DNA of 64,000 bases, taken from Scolanthus callimorphus. Taxonomy: Eukaryota > Cnidaria > Anthozoa > Actiniaria > Edwardsiidae. Location of the stretch: the NCBI GenBank assembly GCA_033964015.1, contig CM066925.1, forward strand, positions 8,788,204 through 8,852,203. Reading direction: 5' to 3'. The notes beneath the pieces are model-generated. The model was not told the DNA's origin and did no database searches. It saw only the letters and a list, made by a program, of their open reading frames with translations. Below are positions 1 to 8,700 of this stretch, piece after piece. Numbering within the stretch: position 1 is the stretch's first letter; each line of letters begins with the position of its first letter. Made by a program: the position numbers and the translations under genes.

Positions 1-55
1 AAAACACCATTAAATTGTTGTTCTATGACTTCGTATCATATAAGTCAGTTTTAGA

Positions 56-180
56 CCAAAGGATGGATCGAAATTCCGAGAGATTTAAACGGATTGAGTT
101 CACTAATTTTACCGTTACCTCAAAAGCATAGAATTTTATGGGCTACGTCACGCCCTTCGGTCACAAGGTCTTTAATGCGC
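56..180. repeat. Dispersed repeat, copy 1
   Basis: This stretch, beginning AAAGGATGGATCGAAATTC, reappears in the same orientation at about 35115-35235 with scattered differences. Both copies run from the GGATGGATCG motif to a GGTCTTTAA end. No coding potential was seen. In the second copy it directly follows a SINE tail, so it may be part of a larger mobile unit. Confidence 0.6.
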
Positions 181-326
181 ATGCTTATTTTTCAGGAACT
201 TGCTTTTTGAGAGACGAGCTCTGAGGGAAAACGCACCTTGGACAGACGAACAGATTGCGAGAGCGTCGAAGACAACTTGAGTGAATAGAGCAGACTTTAG
301 ATGAGTGTTGCTAACGCAACGTCAGT

Positions 327-455
327 ACACTTAGCCAAGTAGCCAATCAGAAACGAAACCCATTCAAGAACCAACCAATCAGGAGGCGAAGTAACTACAC
401 TTAGCCAATCAGAAACGAAACCCATTCAAGAACCAACCAATCAGGAGGCGAAGTA
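327..455. repeat. Tandem duplication, about 65-70 bp unit x2
   Basis: Two adjacent copies of a unit running from ACACTTAGCC to GGAGGCGAAGTA. The first copy has a few extra bases (AAGTAGCC). The unit contains CCAATCAG boxes, which are common in cnidarian intergenic DNA. No gene was seen in 456-1450 apart from scattered A+T-rich sequence. Confidence 0.75.
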
Positions 456-1457
456 GTTACGACTTGCGTTTAGTTGTGACCCAAGAAAACGCTGACGGTT
501 TCAGGTCTAAACTCAATCATTTGTTTGATTTTCGTCTGCAATCTGATTGGCTAGGAGAGCAAAGTCGCGATGCTCAGGCCAAGTAAAACGTAAAGAAAAA
601 GAAACAACAAAGTAATGTGATGTCTTTTTTTTCCTAGTGCCACTATTTAATAGGGCCTAAGAAGCTTTATTGATCTCAGTGACCAATATGGCATTGGTAT
701 TGTTCTAGCATGCAAAATACTATTGGCTATGTACATGCATGCACAATTCGTCTGGCCTTTTGGCTCTTAAAACACAGCCAATCTGAAGTGGGCTAAGGCT
801 TAGGGCAACGTCCAATTTAAAATAAAATGGTTAAGAAAGAATCCGCCAGCAGTTCGAGTAAGCGGTGGACAAAACTCTTGTACCAAAATCATTATATAAT
901 GATTGTGAAAAAAATCGGTTTCTAGAAACACAAACACTGAAACGAAATTCAAAGTTCTTACAAAACACTGGAAAATGGCAGTTGAATGAATTTTTTTCTT
1001 GTGTTTGCCCTACATTTTCAGCTTTGACAATTATTTTTTACAGGCTCGAATGGGAATATGTTTTTGGTGTTACTACAGTTAATCGGTAACATCTCTAGCT
1101 TTAAGAAAATGCAATCAGAATGTGAATATCTTTGATATTACTCTGGTACAAGATTTTGTCCACCAAATCCTGAAATTGCTCGATCTCTAAATGGATTTCC
1201 TCTTAATTATTCTATCATCCTGACACGCGAGAAGAGTGCAAGAAAATCAATCGACCATCACGACGACGATTTTATTTGCCTCCATTTTGTATCGGCCAAT
1301 CAGAATAAGGCTTATATCTCTAGTCAGCTGAAACACTCATACCCGTTCAGTCATACTAGCAAATATAAAGCAACGATAGCTTACAAAAACGAAGCCGTAA
1401 AAAAGCAGAAAACATTTAGACCTAAACATTAGGTATTTAGTTCTCGAGGCACCCACA

Positions 1458-1618
1458 CACAGGACATTTCTGCAGAAACCCATCCATGGGAAAAGCTGAA
1501 TTTCCCAAGGCACACGCATGGGAAGTTGGAAATCCGAACACTTCCCATTCTTCTACCATGGGAAATTCAGCTTTTTCAATTGGTGGGTTTTGGCAGAAAT
1601 TCCCTGTGACACCCTCGG
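1458..1618. repeat. Palindromic MITE-like element (CTGCAGAAACCCATCCATGG family)
   Basis: The arms are inverted copies: the left arm carries TTTCTGCAGAAACCCATCC and the right arm ends GGCAGAAATTCCCTGTG. Related sequence occurs at about 3138-3175 and 44160-44310. The centre holds CACGCATGGGAAG-type repeats. It is non-coding. Confidence 0.65.
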
Positions 1619-1760
1619 GAACGAGGATATTCTTAACCTGGAGCCTGCCCGGCTTGTCACCTCGCAGTGGCGGCCTGGTCAGCAACTTGAAATACTTTGC
1701 CTGTTAGATGAAATGGCGCGCAAAGAACAGTTAAGAGAACTATTATAAGATCGATAGACA

Positions 1761-1766
1761 GTTTAT
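1761..1766 (-). terminator. Candidate polyadenylation signal for the 2010-2720 exon
   Basis: TTTATT on the plus strand reads AATAAA on the minus strand, about 245 bases beyond the stop codon of the terminal exon at 2010-2720. The motif is common by chance in A+T-rich DNA. Confidence 0.3.
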
Positions 1767-1825
1767 TCAAAAACAGAGCAAACCCGTAAACCCAGAATTG
1801 ATACCCCAAGAGCCCTGAGATCTAG

Positions 1826-1940
1826 TAGATCCTTCATATATGGCACACTGCTATAGTGTCATCCGTATAAATATACCCCATGTCTTATAGAATGAGGATA
1901 TACAGAAGGACACTATAGTGTACCATATATGAAGGATCTA
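1826..1940. repeat. Short fold-back repeat
   Basis: The left arm (TAGATCCTTCATATATGG) and right arm (CCATATATGAAGGATCTA) are complementary. The inner part (ATAGTGTC/GACACTAT) also pairs. It lies just downstream of the terminal exon on the minus strand and could form a hairpin in its 3' UTR. Confidence 0.75.
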
Positions 1941-2009
1941 GGTGAAATCTTGCCTCTGGTCAAAAGATGACGGTTCTGGATGCGTAACTGCTCCTCGATG
2001 TTTTACCAT

Positions 2010-2720
2010 CTACAAGACTCTGCTTGTCTCACCAGCCGATCCCTCTAGAATATTATGCATAATAGCACGAAGCACTTCATCTGATATGACAGGCAATAAG
2101 GGCTGTACGGCTTGTTCATCGATATCATTGCAGGAATAATGCGCTTCCTGCCTGGTATCACGTGTCGCACCGATTGGAAGGCGTAGCGGAGCCTGTGCGT
2201 AGTCACACGGAGGAGAGAAGAAAGAATAAACATCCATATCGTCCTTTTCTCCAAGATATTTCCTACGCGCGGCCTCCATCGCCTCTCTGTTTTTAGCACT
2301 CGCGAATTCTTCCTCGGCAAGAGATTTCGACACCATGCAGCTGAACTCATTTGCCCGGACATTAAGTCCTTTTACATCACCCATGTGCTCCGTTGTGACG
2401 ATGTCTGCTAGTTCTATTGAGGACGGAGGCAGTTTCGCTAGCGTCAGCTCACAAGAGCCAACATGAGGATCAAGAATCTGCGTGGTTGGTCGTGGACAGG
2501 AGCTTCCATGGTCATTTGAACAGCTTCTCTCCGTAGGATCTTCGACCGTTTGTCGACCTGATGCTGGACTAAATATTGATTCGTAGGTCTGATAATCTCC
2601 CGGCAGTGCGTCGGCTATTTTATTTGAGGTACATAGTATCCATCTAGAGTTCGGATTCTCTCGTATTTGGCTCACCAGGATTGCCCCTTGGCCACTTTGC
2701 ATCAATAGTTTCGCTTCTTT
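2010..2720 (-). CDS. Long terminal exon, probable C-terminus of the E2F-like gene
   Basis: An acceptor with a T-rich tract ending TCGTTAG precedes an open frame of about 236 codons that ends in TAG. Such a long frame in A+T-rich DNA is good evidence for coding. The first part (IRENPNSRWILCTSNK) could correspond to the end of an E2F marked box, and the remainder is low-similarity and acidic/Ser-Pro rich (DDMDVYSFFSPP), as expected of an activation region. No retinoblastoma-binding motif of the usual form was recognised. It is assigned to the E2F gene because it is the next large minus-strand exon. It could instead be the last exon of an unrelated gene. Confidence 0.55.
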   Translation of the reverse strand, partial: KEAKLLMQSGQGAILVSQIRENPNSRWILCTSNKIADALPGDYQTYESIFSPASGRQTVEDPTERSCSNDHGSSCPRPTTQILDPHVGSCELTLAKLPPSSIELADIVTTEHMGDVKGLNVRANEFSCMVSKSLAEEEFASAKNREAMEAARRKYLGEKDDMDVYSFFSPPCDYAQAPLRLPIGATRDTRQEAHYSCNDIDEQAVQPLLPVISDEVLRAIMHNILEGSAGETSRVL

Positions 2721-5700
2721 CTAACGATTAAAAAAACATCATATATTGGTTGTTGCGACAACTGTCTTGGACAGTTGCGACAACTGTCTTGGACAGTTGA
2801 CATGACATGTATAATTCTATCATAGGTCTGGTTTACACATAAGCGCAAATGATTATTTCATAGGTCTGATTTACACATACGCGCAAATGATTATTTCATA
2901 GGTCTGATTTACACATTAAGCGCAAATGATTATTTCATAGGTCTGATTTACACATAAGCGCAAATGATTATTTCATAGGTCTGATTTACACATACGCGCA
3001 AATGATTATTTCATAGGTCTGATTTACACATTAAGCGCAAATGATTATTTCATAGGTCTGGTTTACACATAAGCGCAAATGATTATTTCACAGGTCTGAT
3101 TTGCACATAAGCGCAAGTAATTCTTTCATAGTCTGGTTTTCCCATGGATGGGTTTCTGCAGAAATTCCCTGTGTCGGCCAACAACAAAGAGCAAGAAAAG
3201 GCAATAGGCGAGAATAGAAAACTGTGTGAAAGGTAGGCGGGAAGAGGCGCGATTAGTCGAAAACTCCTGTCAGAGGTGGACAAGAAGGAGCGAGAAGAGG
3301 CGGGAAGACGGTTAGTGTTGTGTTGAAATAGGAACCCATAAGTTAGAGCTTCCATCTGAGATACATTCTTGATGCAGCGTTTTGACTGACAAAGCTATTT
3401 TTAGGAACAGTTATCTATTCAACGTAGGTCAGTTGTGGCAAGGCAAAACGTCTGCTTTAAATAACCCACTCTAAACATTAATAGAGTAGCAGTGTTGCTA
3501 AAGAAACAACAATATCCTACCATAATGAAGATCGAAAACCGCTTCTAAAACTAGCCAGGTCAGTGAAAATGCTGCCTCCATAGCCTAGTATGAGATATGA
3601 AAGCTCCTACTCATGGACTCCTGGCTTCTTGAGACAGTGTTTTGACTGACCAAGCTATTTTTAGGAACAGTTATCTATTGTTCAACGTGGGTCAGTTGTG
3701 GCAAGGCAAGAAGTCTAAAATAACCCATTATAAACGTTGAAAGAGTAACACTGTTGCAAAAAGAATCAATGATATCTGGCCATAATGAATATTTTTGTGC
3801 CCTTCAAGGGAATCAGACCTTTGGAAAAAAATAGAAATAGCCAGGTCAGTCAAAATGCTGCCTCCTTTGCCTAGTATGAGAGATCAAAGCTCCTACTCAG
3901 GGGCTCCTGTTGAGGGTAAACGGGAAGAGGTGATAACAGACAGGAATGAAAAGAAATACACTGGAATAGGCGAGCTTGGCTCCAAGTAGTATAGAAGGGA
4001 CCGAATTAGCCGTTTTCGGAAGGATCTTAGCGACCGGAAGTGAAGACACGGGGAACACTTCCGGTCGCTAAACCTTCCTAAAACAATGACGTCACAAAAA
4101 TTAGTATACCACACAAAAAACGTCTAATTCGGTCCCTACTATACTACTGTTCCAATAACAGGTTTCCTAGTATTGGTTTCCTGGTATTATCTACCTTTCC
4201 AGGAGGCGGGACCAATAACTGGGTACCAGCAGGTGCTTTGATGGTGAGGATCGTTCGATTGGACCATTCATGGATGCCTTCAAGATCTTGTAGCGTTATA
4301 TAACCAAATCTTCAAAGTCTGTTAAGCTTATTAACCACGTCATTAAACCTTCATTGACACGCCCACAATTCTCGGCAACTGTTGACGTTTTGCATATCAA
4401 GATATAGTTCCCGTTGAAATGTGTCGTTTTCTAAAATTACCTTATATAGTAAGTTTATGCCTACCATATTTGGAATTCCAGAAGTTTCCTAGCTTAAAGG
4501 ATCCGCCCATAATGCATTGCTTTGCTTTTGTTCAAATGATACATTGCATCAGAAACTCCAACTTAAAGGCCCATCACCAACCGAGAGCCTTTGCGGAGTC
4601 TTAGCCAATCAGAGAACCCGAAAAACAATGGATCAATTTGACAACAAAAGAAAACAGGACGCAAAGACTCCTGGTTGGTGACGGGCCTTTAAAGCAAGGA
4701 ATTCTGCTATTACGAGTTTTCTTGCGCTTGTACAGTAAAATGCTCTAACCTGAACTTTTTGTCAAGTCTCTGATATGTAAAATGGCGGCGAAGCAATGCA
4801 TTATGGGCAGGGTAAGACGGATCCTTTAATATTATTACGCTAAATTCCTCGATCCTTAAAACATGCAGATTTTCGAGAGAAACGCCGTTCGTGTAGGCCG
4901 CCATCTTTGTTGTGGCACCAAGAGCTCGGAAATACCTACACAGGTAGCCCGCGTCACGCACGGGTTGGCATTGACAAAAACGACACTTGTCTTTATATGC
5001 AGTTTTCAATCTGCTAGCTCTGCACCGACTAATTCATTCTGTTTTCAAAATGTTCATTGATGATGTTGATATCTCCTAAGTAAAGTGTTAGTTGTGTGAT
5101 CGATGAGGGAGCTGCTATAGAACACATTTTCCCATACCATAGCCTGATGTTAGTTTTGTCAGTTTTGTCATAGTTTTGCGAGTGGAAAAACACTTCCGGT
5201 CAAAGCCACGTACCATAAGATTACCATATAGCGCTATGGTAATTGGTTTTCGACCAATCAGAGCGCGCGTACCATCGCAGTTATTTTATAGTAGTTAAAA
5301 GTACAATCCGCTTAGAGTCCATCACTAAGAGCAAGGATCTTGTATCAGTCTGTTCCTATCAGCGTAAGAAGAGTGTTTATAACATAGTACGATATAACGC
5401 GCGCTCTGATTGGTCAATTTTTATGAAGAAGTTTTGGACGGACGAACGAAGTCAACCGAAGGGCAGCCGAAGATTCTCTTTCTTCCATTAGATATTGCTA
5501 AAAATAAAGCTAAACGTTATATCTAACTATTGGCAATGAAATGAAACACAAATTCGTGCGAAAAAAGTTGCATTTTGCTAGCTCTTTTCGAGCCGTCAAA
5601 ACCACAAAATATTGACAACAAGTAACAACACAGAGTGGCAGGGTGAATCGCGATACTGGTTTGAAGCGGGGAGGACATTTCCTTTACCTTTCGCGAGAAG

Positions 5701-8700
5701 CGTTTTATTTTGGGCACAAACAAACCGCTTTTTAAGCACAAACAATCGCTAAAATGAAAATAATATTTTGGTGAGTTCTTTTCAAATATGGTATTTTTGT
5801 TTTGCTGGGATCAAAATTCAAAATGTCACGCAACACCTGCAAACTCCCCATTCAAATCTCAATTGAAACTGATTCAATATGAAGGGACTAAATGGACAAA
5901 CATAAGAGGTATTTAAACAATTTTGTTATGTAAATTTGGCCTTTCTGTAGCTTATTTTCGAACAGTTAAAATATCGGCTGCGTCTCGTGCTACTCTTACG
6001 CTACCATCGTGCTCTCTCTGTCAACTATCCGCGTGCTCCCAGAACTGGATCTACGCACGCTAAGCATGGCATTACACAAGTATTTTTAGTACCATATTTT
6101 CATTGTTTTCAGGGTGTTTGTTTGCTTGGTTAGCTAGTCCCGCTAGCCCAAGGCTAAAAATAGTACCACCCGTAGCTGCTGTCTTTTTAAACTCGTATGG
6201 CTTACGAGGGGTGACACCCTGAGGCCGGCTCGGGAGCCTTCATAAAAATGTCGGGAATTAAGAGAATCGTCAGGAATAGGGGTTTCTGCTGTGTTTCCCG
6301 GAAAAGAGCAAAGAAATGCAGGAGGCTGATAAGTATGTTCGTGAATTTTAATAGAAATCAAGAAAATGTTGTATCTCTCCAAAGAAAATCCTGCAATCTT
6401 CTCGCCACTAGTGTATACAAATAGGTGTATACATCTAAACATGACGACTTATCAAATAGAGTGATTCTGAAATATAGGAAATAGTATAAGAAAAGTATGG
6501 AACATGCAAGGAACATTTTTTTCGGGAAAGCTTGAAGCATTTGAGGACATCTCTATCTTAGGTTGTTCAGACGTAATTTTCTCAGAGCATGATCTAGGGG
6601 CACCTGATTTTATTGAGTGATTCTGAAATATAGGAAATAGTATAAGAAAAGTATGGAACATGCAAGGAACATTTTTTCGGGAAAGCTTGAAGCATTTGAG
6701 GACATCTCTATCTTAGGTTGTTCAGACGTAATTTTCTCAGAGCATGATCTAGGGGCACCTGATTTTATTGCACATATGGACTCCTCTCGCTGCGAGGAAA
6801 GCGTTGGAGCATACATCTTTTTAATATCTATTTTATTTAAGGAGATACTTGCTCTAAAATTCAGCTCTGAGAGGTAGGTGGCTCCGGCACCTATCCCACC
6901 GCCCCCCACCCCCCATTAAGCCATTAAACTGAGAATTAATAAAAAGGATACCTATTTTCTACAGAATTTCCAGTTAAACTCTTCATCTCCGTCTCTGCCA
7001 ACTCCAAAAGCTTATCCAGCTTGCTTTCTTCTTGTTCTAATTCTGCAATGTCCCTCTTAAGGTTCAAAAGTTCGCTAGTATCCTTGACTCTGAATACAAA
7101 CAACACTACCATTAGTAACAGTTATACTCTGGTGCCCGCTTGAGCCACGGACTAAGTTCAAGTTCAAGTTTCAAGTTTTATTCAATTGACCCTTACTAGT
7201 ACATTGGTTGTCAAATGAAAACTAATATTAATAATGAGTAAAGCCAGCAGCCACGCCTTGGAAATGATTTCAAGAGATTCAAATATCTTGAAATCAGAGA
7301 TTTTGGAACTGCTTGGAACTGCTTGGTCAGAGATTTTTTCTCTTTCTCCGCTTACTAGGGCTAACGCTCATAAGCACACACGGGACCATTTCATTAGCAC
7401 GTTATCTTTCACACAAGGTTAATTCCTTATCTCCATTCTGTTGAACTTAGTGCTACGCGGCCACAGGCTTGCCTGAACATCTACATATAAATCTTTAGAC
7501 AGTATCCTCAGAAGTGACTGATTCTGCGTTCCTTAACTCAAAGCGCTTGGAAACATATTCAGCAACTATTTTAGCTTTCTTCCTTGGTGGATTCATGATT
7601 AACATAAAAAACGGACCACAGGCACATAATGAACCCCCCTCCCCCCCCCCCCCCCTCCCCCCATCTGCGTTAGAGCAGCGTATGTAGTCACTTCTTCCTA
7701 TGCTACAATGGTGGACAAAAGTGTTGAGACCCGGGGGGGGGGGGGGGGGGGGGGGATGATCGTCGGAAATTTTCAGTTTCACCCCTAAAAGATACCAAAC
7801 TTGGCGGGCCATGGCGTGGCTCAAATAATTTCTTACCCTAAAAGATACCCTAAAAGATGAGGCCTTATGTGCAAAGTAGGCGCGAAGGAGACAGGTAACA
7901 GGTAAAAGATACCCATCATGAAATTTCCGTGTTTGTTTCTAATTTATCGTCTTCTCATCGAGTAATCTCTCTTTCTTACACGGTTTTTAGAAGCACCATC
8001 ATGAGAGAAAACAATTTGGACACATATTTCGGCCCTAAAAGATACCAATCTCCCTAATTTTATTGAAGATTAAGATCACCCCTAAAAGAGACCAAGGCCC
8101 CGTGATTTTAACCCCTAAAAGATACGACGATCATCCCCAGTCAAAAAATATTGGAGTCCCCCCCCCCGGGATCGAGACACTTGCACTAGTTACCCTTCAA
8201 TTTTACTAAAACCCGAAATGGTTCAGTCCCCCCCCCTCCCCCCATTCAAAGTTGTTGATGGCTGGCAAAAGTTGTGCCGGGGTCCGGAGCTCAACATTGA
8301 AAAGGGGAGGGGGTGAAAACAGGATGGTTTACCGGAGAGAAGTCATTTTGACATAGCCGACCAATAGACCTTCTCGGCTTGGGCGTAATGTTTGCTCATT
8401 TCAGATCACGTGGCATTTCCATGAGTATTCTCTCTTTGTTTGGAATGCTTCCATATTCATATATCCTTCGGTGCGTAGCAGAAAATGAAAGAGAGAATAC
8501 TCATTGGAATGCCAACGTGATCTGAATTGGAAAAACATTACGCCCAAGCCGAGGAGGTCTATTTTATCTGTGTCTCAATATCTCAATGACTTTTGTCCAC
8601 CATTGTAGCTATGTTCCCGGGTCTGCGCGATGGGTGCTACGAAAACCACTTTCTAGGCCTCTTATCAAGATTTGCACCTAAACTATGGACCATGTTTCTA

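Noticed and set aside
2817..3135. Regular repeats with near-constant unit, CRISPR-like at first glance
   Set aside because: The full 38-39 bp unit repeats with no unique spacers, and the context is an animal genome. It is a minisatellite.
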